A stretch of DNA of 64,000 bases, taken from the NCBI GenBank assembly GCA_019112865.1, contig DXIN01000042.1:1-64000 (forward strand). The letters run 5' to 3'. Within the stretch, counting starts at the first letter, position 1. Every line of letters begins with the position of its first letter. The stretch comes from Candidatus Helicobacter avicola (lineage in GTDB: Bacteria; Campylobacterota; Campylobacteria; Campylobacterales; Helicobacteraceae). Position numbers and translations under genes: made by a program. Below, piece by piece: positions 56,240 through 64,000 of the stretch. The notes below the pieces were generated by a model. It had not been told where the DNA came from, ran no database searches, and saw nothing but the letters and a program-made list of their open reading frames with translations.

Positions 56240-56400
56240 AATTCTAAAATCTAAAACCACCAGCGACACTGCAGAATCTAAAATCTAAAGCCTTAGATTC
56301 TGAAAGTGTATGAACGCGTAAGTGGAGGGGTGAGAGGCTTATGCCTATCAAACCCCGATAAACAAGAATGCAGTTCTTGCGATGAAATGATAGGAATCTG
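56240..56400 (+). repeat. Dispersed structured repeat, site 7
   Basis: A near full-length copy between the MMPL gene and argF (same direction). The left block ACCACCAGCGACACTGCAGAATC is well conserved. The inverted pair CAGAATCTAA/TTAGATTCTG is present. The middle hairpin is AGGC (56335-56338) with GCCT (56343-56346), inside GGGG (56327-56330) and CCCC (56353-56356). The terminal hairpin is CAAGAA (56363-56368) with TTCTTG (56374-56379). The following 90 bases to the argF start contain no gene, and no clear promoter is seen. Confidence 0.85.
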
Positions 56401-56493
56401 CACAATTTATGGATAAATTTTATAGCCAAACTTGGTGTTTTTTGCTAGAATCTATGCTTTATTTTGAATTTTGTAAGGATTGGAGGGATTTGG

Positions 56494-57465
56494 GTGAGCA
56501 AGATTCGACATTTTTTGACACTTAGAGACTTTAGTAGAGATGAAATTTTAGACATCATCGACCTTGCACTACAAATCAAACAAGAATGGCGCAATCAGAC
56601 ACAACCTCTGTATTTGGAGCGCAAAACTTTGGGTATGGTGTTTGAAAAATCCTCTACACGCACACGCGTGAGCTTTGAGGCGGGGATTTACCAACTCGGT
56701 GGTATGGGGATTTTCCTCTCCAATAAAGACATACAGCTCGGACGCGGCGAGCCTATCAAAGACACCGCACGCGTGATAAGCTCTATGCTTGATATGATTA
56801 TGATGCGCACAGGCGAGCATTCAAGAATAGAAGAATTTGCCCAATACTCTAGTGTGCCTGTGATCAATGGACTTAGCGATGATTATCACCCCGTGCAGCT
56901 TATGGCAGATTATATGACGATGGTAGAATGCGGCATATGCGTGCCACACAGATTCTATCCGCACACACAAAACCCACAAAAACCTATTGTGGCATATATC
57001 GGCGATGGCAACAACATAGCACATTCGTGGCTATGGCTCTGTGCAAAACTCGGTTTTGAGCTACGCATCGCCTCACCCAAAGGCTATGAACCAAAATCCC
57101 AAATCCTTGCTCAAGCTCTGCAAGAAGCCCAAAAAAGTGGTGCGCATATCCACATTGGTGATGATGTCAAAGCTGCAGTGCAAGATGCAAATGTCGTAAC
57201 AACCGATACTTGGGCGTCTATGGGACAAGAGGAGCAAAAAAAGGAGCGTCAAGAGGCATTTAAAGATTATTGTGTCGATAGTGCTACAATGGCTCTAGCA
57301 CACAAAGATGCGATATTTTTGCATTGCCTCCCAGCCTATCGCGGACAAGAAGTCAGTGATGAGGTGATAGAAGGCACGCAAAGTAGAGTATTTTTGGAAG
57401 CACAAAATCGCCTCCATGCCCAAAAAGGGATTATGGTCTGGCTACAAAGGCAAAACACACTATGA
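56494..57465 (+). CDS. argF: Ornithine carbamoyltransferase
   Basis: It makes citrulline from ornithine and carbamoyl phosphate. The 323-residue protein has the carbamoyl-phosphate motif [11 protein letters not shown], the ornithine-side [22 protein letters not shown] and [11 protein letters not shown] with the reactive Cys. A GTG start at 56494 is chosen because GGAGGG lies seven bases upstream and it removes ten unlikely N-terminal residues. It overlaps the DUF2603 gene by four bases (ATGA), suggesting co-translation. Confidence 0.95.
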   Translation: MSKIRHFLTLRDFSRDEILDIIDLALQIKQEWRNQTQPLYLERKTLGMVFEKSSTRTRVSFEAGIYQLGGMGIFLSNKDIQLGRGEPIKDTARVISSMLDMIMMRTGEHSRIEEFAQYSSVPVINGLSDDYHPVQLMADYMTMVECGICVPHRFYPHTQNPQKPIVAYIGDGNNIAHSWLWLCAKLGFELRIASPKGYEPKSQILAQALQEAQKSGAHIHIGDDVKAAVQDANVVTTDTWASMGQEEQKKERQEAFKDYCVDSATMALAHKDAIFLHCLPAYRGQEVSDEVIEGTQSRVFLEAQNRLHAQKGIMVWLQRQNTL

Positions 57466-57926
57466 AACCCATAAAAAAAGAACTTTTATTACAAGATGAT
57501 GTGCATCAGCAATTTGGTGTGGGGTATCTAAGCAAGATTGACAGCCAAAGCGCACTGCTCAAGCTCCAAGAAGGAAGCTTGGAAAACAACAAGGATATAT
57601 GGTTTTTGCAAGATGGGGATAATCACGAGTTTGTGCTTATGCCCCAAAGTATGCTCAATAAACTTCTAGGGCGTATCAAAGAGGTGCAGGAGGAAAAGCT
57701 CTTTATGCGCTTAGAGCGCGAAGTAGCTACACAAATGCCTATTGACTTTGATGATGTGATGAGTGTGGCGACAATGTATCTAGAATCTTATCGCCAAAGT
57801 GATGGCACACTACCTATGGTCAATGTCGCCTCTGTGGTGCGTGAGGTCAAAAAACAACACCCCAATTTATTTTTTAACCTCGAAGAGTATATCCTCCGAC
57901 AAAAGCAAGGCACAAGCGATGATTGA
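57462..57926 (+). CDS. DUF2603/UPF0763 family protein
   Basis: A soluble protein of 154 residues restricted to Campylobacterota; H. pylori HP0664 is the positional counterpart. It has no known function. Recognisable features are the [20 protein letters not shown] strand region and a helical C-terminus. It overlaps argF by four bases and hemN by eight, so the three genes form one operon. Confidence 0.8.
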   Translation: MKPIKKELLLQDDVHQQFGVGYLSKIDSQSALLKLQEGSLENNKDIWFLQDGDNHEFVLMPQSMLNKLLGRIKEVQEEKLFMRLEREVATQMPIDFDDVMSVATMYLESYRQSDGTLPMVNVASVVREVKKQHPNLFFNLEEYILRQKQGTSDD

Positions 57927-59292
57927 TTTTGAAAAGTTTGCTACCTATTCCAAACCCGGTCCTCGATACACGAGCTACCCCACCGCGGTAGAGTTTCACA
58001 GCGATTTTGGTGCTAAGCAGTATGTAGAGAATCTCCAATCAAGCGATACACAATACGCCCATATACCACTTTCTGTGTATGTGCATTTGCCATTTTGTCG
58101 TTCTGCGTGCTATTTCTGCGGGTGCAATGTCGTCTATACGAGCAAAGAAGAAAAAAAAGCACGTTATATAGAATATTTCAAAAAAGAATTAGTCCTATTA
58201 GCCCAAAGTATGGATACAACAAGAGAAGTGGTGCAGTTTCATTTTGGTGGTGGCACACCGACATTTTTTAATGCCCAAGAACTCCAAGAGGTTATAGAAT
58301 CTATCCGCGCTACATTTCCTCATTTCGCACCCAATGCCGAAGTGAGCTGCGAAGTAGATCCGCGGTATTTCACACAGGAGCAAATGCAGGTATTGCACGA
58401 TGGGGGCTTTAATCGCCTAAGCTTTGGTGTGCAGGATTTTAACCCCAAAGTCCAAGACGCTGTGCATAGGCATCAAAGCCCCGAACTTGTGCGTAGGGCA
58501 GTAGAGCTTGCGCGCAAGTTTGGGATAGATTCTATAAACTTTGACCTCATCTACGGATTGCCATTTCAGAATCTCACAACCTTCAAACAAACACTAGATT
58601 CTGTCCTAGAGCTTTCTCCCGAGCGTTTGGCAATCTTTAACTATGCCCATGTTCCATGGATGAAAAAAACAATGCGCAAAATCGATGAAAGCACGATCCC
58701 ACCGCCACAAGAAAAACTCCAAATCTTGCGACAAAGCATTGAAATGCTCGGTGCAGCGGGCTATGAGATGATTGGTATGGATCATTTTGCCAAAAAAACT
58801 GACGAGCTCTATCGCGCCAAGCAGCAAAAACAACTGCGTCGCAACTTCCAAGGCTACACGACTAGAGGCTTTTCGCAGACCATAGGCATTGGACTTACGA
58901 GCATTAGCGAGGGTGTGGAGTATTATGCGCAAAACCACAAAGATATGGTGACATACGAGACGGCACTTGATCGTGGGATTTTACCCACCGAGCGAGGCAT
59001 TCAGCTCACACAAGAGGACAGATTACGCAAAAATGTGATTATGGAGCTTATGAACAACCTTAGTCTTGATTTTTCGCACACACAGCAGGAATTTGGCATA
59101 GATTTTAGGAGTCATTTTGCACGAGAGCTTGCCCTTTTGGCTCCATATGAGGAAGCAGGATTGCTTGAGATAGGTAAAGATGCGATTACGACTACACAAA
59201 CGGGTGCGATGCTTATCCGAAATATCGCAATGTGCTTTGATGCGTATCTGCAAAATGCGAGTGAGCAAAAACGTTTTAGCAAAACAATCTAA
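57919..59292 (+). CDS. hemN: Oxygen-independent coproporphyrinogen III oxidase
   Basis: A radical SAM enzyme of anaerobic haem synthesis, 457 residues. It starts [22 protein letters not shown], has the cluster CRSACYFCGC (CxxxCxxCxC), FHFGGGTPTF, RLSFGVQDFNPKVQ and the family-specific C-terminal region. The frame is open to 57799, but the ATG at 57919 fits the family N-terminus. An AAGG lies about ten bases upstream, and the start overlaps the DUF2603 stop. Order with the next gene matches HP0665-HP0666. Confidence 0.94.
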   Translation: MIDFEKFATYSKPGPRYTSYPTAVEFHSDFGAKQYVENLQSSDTQYAHIPLSVYVHLPFCRSACYFCGCNVVYTSKEEKKARYIEYFKKELVLLAQSMDTTREVVQFHFGGGTPTFFNAQELQEVIESIRATFPHFAPNAEVSCEVDPRYFTQEQMQVLHDGGFNRLSFGVQDFNPKVQDAVHRHQSPELVRRAVELARKFGIDSINFDLIYGLPFQNLTTFKQTLDSVLELSPERLAIFNYAHVPWMKKTMRKIDESTIPPPQEKLQILRQSIEMLGAAGYEMIGMDHFAKKTDELYRAKQQKQLRRNFQGYTTRGFSQTIGIGLTSISEGVEYYAQNHKDMVTYETALDRGILPTERGIQLTQEDRLRKNVIMELMNNLSLDFSHTQQEFGIDFRSHFARELALLAPYEEAGLLEIGKDAITTTQTGAMLIRNIAMCFDAYLQNASEQKRFSKTI

Positions 59293-59303
59293 GAGAGAAC
59301 ACA

Positions 59304-60605
59304 ATGTCGCCATTTGATTTACAAAACACCGCGCTCTCTTGTGTGAAATGCGGTAAATGTATCCCTGATTGCACCATTTACCAAATCAATCGTGATGAGA
59401 CCACCTCACCACGCGGATTCTTAGACCTTCTTGGTGCATACAAAGCAGGGCATTTGCCCCTAGATTCTACAAGCAAGAAAATCTTTGAATCTTGCTTTTT
59501 ATGCACCACTTGTGTGAGCAACTGCCCTTCAAAATTACCCGTGGATACAGCCATAGAATCTGTGCGTATCGACATCGCGCGCAAGTTTGGCATAAGCTGG
59601 TATAAGCGTTTGTATTTTTTTCTACTGCGACACAGAAAGGTTGCTGATATTGTGTTTTCTTGCGTGGGCTTTCTCGCACCTTGCTTCTTTAAAGGCGATA
59701 AGACTAAGTTAAGGCTTCCTATCAAGCGCAGTGTTTTTCCCTTTGCCAAAAAGTCGTTTTTACAAAAATATGGCACTTCACTACCGCCACAAAAGCGCGA
59801 TACAGAATCTAGTGCGCATATTATAGAATCTACCACTAAGCCTAAGCGCGTGGCGATTTTTATCGGGTGCTTGGCAAACTACAATTATATCAATGTGGGC
59901 GAGAGTTTGCTAAAGATTCTAAATGCCCTCAATATCGAAGCCTTTGTCCCAAAATCTCAAGAATGCTGCGGTGCGCCGGCATTTTTCACCGGCGACATAC
60001 GCACCGTTACCACACTCATAAAGCGCAATATTGAGTATTTTGAGCAGTTTTGGGAGGATATAGAGGCGATGATAATCCCCGAGGCTACTTGCGCAGCGAT
60101 GATAAAAGTCGATTGGAAACACGCGCTAGAGCTTGATGAGGAAGCACAAGAATCCAAAAAATGGGTGGAACGACTAGAGCGACTTTTGCCAAAAATTTTT
60201 ATGACAAGTGAGTGGCTTGAAGCACACACCGATATTCTCACGCGACTTGATAATGGCGTGCGTGCGGATTATGCGATCACTTATCACGATCCTTGCCACG
60301 CACGCAAAGTGCTAGGTGTGTATAAGCAACCACGCGCCCTGCTTGCCAAAAACTTCACGATTAATGAAATGACTGATTGTGCGCGTTGTTGTGGCTTTGG
60401 GGGGATTAGTATGCAAAGCTCTCATTACGCCCTCACACTCAAAGCCGGGATACCAAAAGCCCAAAGTATCCATACAAGCGGAGCGCAAGTGGTGAGCGCG
60501 GAATGTGGGGCGTGTCGAATGCAGCTCACAAACGCGCTAGATTCTATCAACTCTCCTGTGCGCGTCCTCCACCCCCTAGAACTCCTTGCGGATAAGATTC
60601 AGTAG
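59304..60605 (+). CDS. Fe-S oxidoreductase, GlpC/LutA-GlcF type
   Basis: A 433-residue protein with two 4Fe-4S motifs near the N-terminus (CVKCGKCIPDC and CFLCTTCVSNCP) and two CCG domains (ECCGAPAFFTG; CARCCGFGG with HDPCHARK). A hydrophobic stretch near 110-130 may touch the membrane. Databases call the H. pylori counterpart (HP0666) GlpC, the electron-transfer subunit of anaerobic glycerol-3-phosphate dehydrogenase. No glpA/glpB is adjacent, so the electron donor is uncertain. It follows hemN by 11 bases. Confidence 0.85.
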   Translation: MSPFDLQNTALSCVKCGKCIPDCTIYQINRDETTSPRGFLDLLGAYKAGHLPLDSTSKKIFESCFLCTTCVSNCPSKLPVDTAIESVRIDIARKFGISWYKRLYFFLLRHRKVADIVFSCVGFLAPCFFKGDKTKLRLPIKRSVFPFAKKSFLQKYGTSLPPQKRDTESSAHIIESTTKPKRVAIFIGCLANYNYINVGESLLKILNALNIEAFVPKSQECCGAPAFFTGDIRTVTTLIKRNIEYFEQFWEDIEAMIIPEATCAAMIKVDWKHALELDEEAQESKKWVERLERLLPKIFMTSEWLEAHTDILTRLDNGVRADYAITYHDPCHARKVLGVYKQPRALLAKNFTINEMTDCARCCGFGGISMQSSHYALTLKAGIPKAQSIHTSGAQVVSAECGACRMQLTNALDSINSPVRVLHPLELLADKIQ

Positions 60606-60617
60606 GATTGGTAAGTT

Positions 60618-61256
60618 TTAAAGCTTAGTGAGAAGCTTTTGCATAAGTTTTACTTCAGATTCTTGGTCGGCAATGATACCTTGGGCGATTTTACGAACTT
60701 GTGGATCTTTGGTATAAGCTAAGATAATTTTTGAGGTCTTGATAGCACCATTGTGGTGAGCAATCATCGCTTGCACAAAATCCTTTTGGATATTGTCCGT
60801 AGGCTTTACCGCATTCATTTGACGCATCATCGTGTCCATTGCTTTTTTATTAGCCTTGAGAAATTCCTGATAGTTTGATGCCAAAAGTTCCGTGTTTGAG
60901 AGTGTGCCACCGCTAAGCAGGGCTTTAAACTCTGCAATTTCTTTTGTCTGTGATTGGATAATGTTTTGTGCAAGTGTTTTTAACTCATCGTTTGTGATAT
61001 GTGGCAAAAGCAATGTCGCAGAATCCACCGCACCTTGATGATGGGGAATCATATCGGTAAGATAATCAATCTCTGGACTTTTAGATTCACATGGGGCTTG
61101 AGCCATCATCGGTGCGTGCATAGAATCTAGTATCGCTTGACTTGGGGTAGATTCTCCGTGATTATGGTGAGCATGGTGCTCGTGGCTGTGTGCATTAGCA
61201 AATATCCAACCTGTGGCAAAAAATCCTAATACAAAAGCAAAACGCAAGAGTGTCAT
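60618..61256 (-). CDS. DUF305 periplasmic protein with His-rich N-terminus
   Basis: A 212-residue exported protein. A signal peptide (about 1-22) is followed by a His-rich stretch (HSHEHHAHHNHG) and two DUF305 ferritin-like helical repeats, each with Met/His pairs (YLTDMIPHHQGAVDSA and FVQAMIAHHNGAIKTS). DUF305 proteins bind metals, often copper, so this may be a periplasmic copper or nickel buffer. The ribosome binding site is AAAGGA. It is divergent from the tRNA gene and convergent with the Fe-S protein. Confidence 0.82.
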   Translation of the reverse strand: MTLLRFAFVLGFFATGWIFANAHSHEHHAHHNHGESTPSQAILDSMHAPMMAQAPCESKSPEIDYLTDMIPHHQGAVDSATLLLPHITNDELKTLAQNIIQSQTKEIAEFKALLSGGTLSNTELLASNYQEFLKANKKAMDTMMRQMNAVKPTDNIQKDFVQAMIAHHNGAIKTSKIILAYTKDPQVRKIAQGIIADQESEVKLMQKLLTKL

Positions 61257-61337
61257 TTGAATCCTTTATTGAGAAAATTTGCAGTCGGTATTATAAAGGA
61301 ACAATCTTAATTGATACATTTTTAGGAGAAATTTTTG

Positions 61338-61343
61338 TATAAT
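61338..61343 (+). promoter_or_regulatory. -10 box of the tRNA gene
   Basis: TGTATAAT 31 bases before the tRNA 5' end. A TTGATA at 61311-61316 is too far (21 bp) to be an ideal -35. Confidence 0.45.
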
Positions 61344-61374
61344 TTAGTCTTTGTAGCATTTTTATACTTATCTC

Positions 61375-61450
61375 GACCCCTTCATCTAGTGGCCAAGGAT
61401 ACCGCCCCTTCTAGGCGGTTACGCAAGTTCAAATCTTGCAGGGGTCGCCA
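61375..61450 (+). tRNA. tRNA-Glu (anticodon TTC) with unusual anticodon loop
   Basis: A 76-nt cloverleaf with encoded CCA. The acceptor stem is GACCCCT (61375-61381) with AGGGGTC (61440-61446), discriminator G. The D stem is ATC/GAT. The anticodon stem is CCGCC (61402-61406) with GGCGG (61414-61418). The T stem is GCAAG (61423-61427) with CTTGC (61435-61439). The body closely matches bacterial tRNA-Glu. The seven-base loop is CCTTCTA, putting TTC at 34-36, but C at position 33 and T at 37 instead of the near-universal U33 and purine 37. It could be a divergent second tRNA-Glu or a tRNA-like gene. ppk2 ends three bases downstream on the other strand. Confidence 0.82.
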
Positions 61451-61452
61451 AT

Positions 61453-62517
61453 CTAGTCTTTAGTTTCCGTTGGCTTTTTTGCAGATTCTTTTTCTTTTGG
61501 CTTAACTTCCTTAGGCTTATCTTGCGCTTTGATTTCTTTTGGTGTTTGGGATTTTTCTAGTGTGGCATTAGGAGATTTTTCAGCTTGCTTTTTATCTTTT
61601 TTTCGATCGTTTTTTGCCTTTTCTTTCGCTGCTTTTGCCTTTTTGCGCTCCTTAAATTGCGTCAAAATCTCCTTAGTAGGATCATCGCTATAATGCTGAT
61701 ATTCTGAATACTGCCACACAATATGCGGATCTGGGAGCAAGCACACGCGCGTTTGGTCTTTGTCCTCGTAATCAATCTTGCTTAGCAAATCGCGTGCGAC
61801 ATTAAGTCTAGCGCGTTTTTTGTCATTAGTATTGACAACTACCCATGGGCAAAAATGTGTGTGAGTGCGCGCAAACATCTTTTCAAATGCTTCGGTGTAT
61901 TCATTCCAAAGCCCTAGAGATTTGTCATCAACAGGGCTTAGTTTCCACATACGCAATGGATCGGTCTTGCGGCGCAAGATTCTACGTTTTTGCTCCTCTT
62001 TACCCACATCAAGAAAGTATTTGAAAATCATTGTGCCACTAGCGATAATCATATGCTCAAGATTAGCCACTTGCGTGATAAATTCCTTATACTGCTCTTG
62101 GGTGCAAAAACCCATCACTTTCTCCACACCTGCGCGATTATACCAGCTTCTGTCATAAAAAACGATTTCTCCTCCACTTGGCAATGTGGAAATGTAACGT
62201 TTGAAATACCATTCCGTGCTTTCTGTGTCTGTAGGCTTTGAGAGTGCCACGGTGCGACAACCCCTAGGATTTAGGTGCTGGGTTAGAGCTTTTATCGTGC
62301 CACCCTTCCCTGCTGCATCTCGCCCTTCAAAGATAATCATTATCTTTTTTTTATATTTTTTCACCCAATTTTGTAACTTACAAAGCTCTATGTGAAGCTT
62401 TTGTAGCTCTTCTTCATAAAAAGATTCCTTCATTCTGCCGGATTTCTTTTTATACACTTCCTTAATATCCATACTATTCTCTGGACGAATCACAAGCTGT
62501 TGCTTTGTTTTTGACAT
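61453..62517 (-). CDS. ppk2: Polyphosphate kinase 2 with a Lys-rich tail
   Basis: It transfers phosphate between polyphosphate and nucleotides. The PPK2 core (about 35-275) has Walker A GRDAAGKGGT, the lid-like FKRYISTLPSGGEIVFYDRSWYNRAGVE with Walker B Asp, and the RRKTDPLRMWKLSP block. The last 75-80 residues are a highly charged Lys/Glu/Ala/Pro region without a domain. The ATG at 62517 is chosen because GGAGG is six bases upstream; a GTG two codons earlier is too close. The ppk2 and tRNA 3' ends are two bases apart. Confidence 0.9.
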   Translation of the reverse strand: MSKTKQQLVIRPENSMDIKEVYKKKSGRMKESFYEEELQKLHIELCKLQNWVKKYKKKIMIIFEGRDAAGKGGTIKALTQHLNPRGCRTVALSKPTDTESTEWYFKRYISTLPSGGEIVFYDRSWYNRAGVEKVMGFCTQEQYKEFITQVANLEHMIIASGTMIFKYFLDVGKEEQKRRILRRKTDPLRMWKLSPVDDKSLGLWNEYTEAFEKMFARTHTHFCPWVVVNTNDKKRARLNVARDLLSKIDYEDKDQTRVCLLPDPHIVWQYSEYQHYSDDPTKEILTQFKERKKAKAAKEKAKNDRKKDKKQAEKSPNATLEKSQTPKEIKAQDKPKEVKPKEKESAKKPTETKD

Positions 62518-62623
62518 CGGCACCCTCCTAAAATTTAGATTATCCTTTGAGCATAGTAGATTTTATATTAATAAATGCTAAAATGCCAAAAACTACAAAT
62601 AAAAATACCCAAAAGGTGCTGTT

Positions 62624-63301
62624 ATGAAACATACCATTTCCTTTTTGCTCATCGGCATAGATTCAGTGAGTGCCATCACACTTCTCCAATCATTTACGCA
62701 AAAAAGCGGTATAAGCTTAGAATCTCAAGGCTTTTTTGTCAAAGCCACACATTCGCATAAAGCCACCTTGGAAGCATTTGTGCGTGAAGTAAATGCATTT
62801 TTTGGGGCTAAATTCGTCCTAAGCAAATCTCTCGCCCAAACCGCTATCACACTTCTCAAATCCACGCACCAAAAACTAAGCACCGCAGAAAGCTGCACGG
62901 GTGGATTGTTGGGCTATGAATTTACACAAATTAGCGGTGCGTCTGAAGTGTTTTTGGGTGGTGTGATAAGCTATGATAATAGTATCAAAGAATCTTGGCT
63001 AGGCGTAGATTCACAAGATTTACAAAGCTTTGGTGCGGTAAGTGAGGTAGTCGTCTCACAAATGTGCAAGGGGATTTTGCACCTAAGTGGCGCGGACTTT
63101 GCCCTTGCTACAAGCGGTATAGCTGGACCTAGTGGTGGAAGTGCGCAAAAACCTGTGGGGCTTGTGTATATCGGTGTGCAACATCGAGGCGAGGTGGCGA
63201 AGGTGGAGCGACATATATTTAGTGGCAATCGCAAAAGTGTGCAAAAACAAGCCGCCCAAACCGCGATATTGATGCTGATACGAGAGATTCTAGAATCCTA
63301 G
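62624..63301 (+). CDS. CinA C-terminal-type amidohydrolase (PncC-like)
   Basis: A 225-residue protein. Residues about 75-225 are the CinA-C domain, a nicotinamide-nucleotide deamidase family: STAESCTGGLLGYEFTQISGASEVFLGGVISY, then SGIAGPSGGSAQKPVGLVYIG. The first 70 residues are not the usual MoCF-like CinA N-domain but a short unrelated alpha/beta stretch (ISFLLIGIDSVSAITLLQSF). A role in NAD salvage is inferred from the family. There is no clear -10; TGCTAAAAT near 62576 is a candidate. Confidence 0.8.
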   Translation: MKHTISFLLIGIDSVSAITLLQSFTQKSGISLESQGFFVKATHSHKATLEAFVREVNAFFGAKFVLSKSLAQTAITLLKSTHQKLSTAESCTGGLLGYEFTQISGASEVFLGGVISYDNSIKESWLGVDSQDLQSFGAVSEVVVSQMCKGILHLSGADFALATSGIAGPSGGSAQKPVGLVYIGVQHRGEVAKVERHIFSGNRKSVQKQAAQTAILMLIREILES

Positions 63302-63351
63302 TATCTTGCGCGAGAGACGGATTTCTAGATTTATAAAAACACAAGCTAAAG

Positions 63352-64000
63352 CTACTGCTCCTCCACAAAACTGATACTAAGCTCCAAAATCTCTGGGTGC
63401 TTGGCGATGAAGTCATTGATTTCTTTGAGTGAGAGATGAGAGATTTTGGCAATATCTTTTTTGTGATTATTAAGTGGCAGATTGCGCATATAGTTCATAA
63501 GCTTGGCATCTAGTCGCTGCGAGAGTGTCTCTTCACCAAGTGGCTCGCTACCAAGTATGAAAGCCTTAGCAGCATCTAACTCCTCTTGAGTGATACCATG
63601 CTGGATAAATTCCCTCATCACTTCTTGCACAACCTTAAGTGCCTTGTCTTTAGAATCTAGCCCTGTTTGTAAATACCCCACGCCATAATTGACCACATCA
63701 CTCCCACCTATGATACTAAAATATGCGCTGTATGCAAGCCCACGCTTGACGCGCACCTCCTCCATTATACGAGAACCAAACCCCGATGATCCTAGCACGA
63801 AGCTCATCACTTTTGTTTTGTAATTTTCTTTAATCTTTGCGTCAAATGGTGAGGCAAAGTGTATGTAAGCTTGTTGAGTTTGTTTGTGAGCAACGATTTC
63901 TTTTGGGGTGGTGCGAGGCTTGATTTGAGGCTTGGTGGGCTTAGTGCCTAGAGGCAAAAAACTTAGCTCTCTTGCTAATTGCTCTTTGAGCTCTTGAATC
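63352..64000 (-). CDS. M16-family zinc peptidase, C-terminal part (runs off the window)
   Basis: Only the last 216 residues are present; the frame is open to the window edge, so the N-terminal zinc motif (HxxEH) is not visible. The visible part is the M16 C-terminal domain, with QQAYIHFASPF, GSSGFGSRIMEEVRVKRGLAYSAYF, GYLQTGLDSKDKALKVVQEVMREF and the helix EELDAAKAFILGS. Such proteins often pair with an active subunit and act in the periplasm. Whether this one is catalytic cannot be decided here. Confidence 0.85.
   Translation of the reverse strand, partial: IQELKEQLARELSFLPLGTKPTKPQIKPRTTPKEIVAHKQTQQAYIHFASPFDAKIKENYKTKVMSFVLGSSGFGSRIMEEVRVKRGLAYSAYFSIIGGSDVVNYGVGYLQTGLDSKDKALKVVQEVMREFIQHGITQEELDAAKAFILGSEPLGEETLSQRLDAKLMNYMRNLPLNNHKKDIAKISHLSLKEINDFIAKHPEILELSISFVEEQ

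Overview
The window looks like chromosome of a Helicobacter (Campylobacterota), most likely an enterohepatic species. Evidence is the moderate-low GC content, many local gene orders known from H. pylori (purA-fliJ-motE, thrB-ylxR-infB, mobA/moaA, co-chaperone/csd4/TIGR02757, tolB-pal-cpoB-slyD, DUF2603-hemN-FeS protein), a close homologue of the H. pylori cholesterol glucosyltransferase, the tRNA-Gln-type GluRS2, and futalosine-route menaquinone synthesis. argF and a HisZ-like gene are present, which points to more amino-acid biosynthesis than H. pylori has. I cannot name the species from sequence alone.

Layout: 1-7 kb holds ccoG, proC/fliW, two small exported proteins and a Dcu C4-dicarboxylate carrier. 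5.8-17.5 kb holds cgt, dnaE, a MORN-type lipoprotein, a DMT permease, a CoA-binding protein, a chemoreceptor, a frameshifted ABC-F ATPase and a CapA-like protein with a C10 tract. 17.9-25.4 kb is a long leftward cluster (hisZ, purA, fliJ, motE, tsaB, thrB, ylxR, infB). 25.5-30 kb holds mnmA, a small accessory patch (HARE-HTH/nuclease-like protein, a small exported protein, an XRE regulator), mobA and moaA. 30.3-36 kb is a leftward cluster: DUF374 acyltransferase, PilM/PilN/PilO-like proteins, then two TraF-type outer-membrane paralogues. 36.2-47.9 kb holds mqnE, lpxC, a DUF4153 membrane protein, gltX2, a FliS co-chaperone homologue, csd4, TIGR02757, tolB-pal-cpoB and slyD. 48-53.9 kb is leftward: an LpoB/Sel1 fusion, rmuC, a GT-C-like membrane protein, a pseudopilin and a glycosyltransferase. 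54-64 kb holds an MMPL transporter, argF, DUF2603, hemN, an FeS oxidoreductase, a DUF305 protein, a tRNA-Glu-like gene, ppk2, a CinA-type amidase and the C-terminal part of an M16 peptidase.

The most unusual signal is a dispersed, structured repeat of about 150-170 bp. I found seven sites (about 1494-1800, 16340-16385, 17560-17850, 26546-26697, 30002-30296, 39046-39216 and 56240-56400). It is bounded by AGAATCTA/TAGATTCT and can fold into up to three stem-loops. The sequences of the middle and terminal stems differ between copies while base pairing is kept, which indicates selection on structure. Six sites sit directly behind stop codons, mostly between convergent genes. The seventh is inside the DUF4153 gene and is read in frame as a Ser/Glu-rich linker. 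The 8-mer at its ends is also strongly over-represented outside the repeats.

Other points of note are several homopolymer tracts suited to slippage (C10 in capA, A7 at the ABC-F frameshift, A9 in the PilM-like gene, G7 in a TraF-type gene), a tRNA-Glu with C33 and U37 in its anticodon loop, an orphan HARE-HTH/PD-(D/E)XK-like protein, and a fusion of an LpoB-like domain to cysteine-rich Sel1 repeats. I see no CRISPR array, prophage, rRNA operon or insertion sequence.
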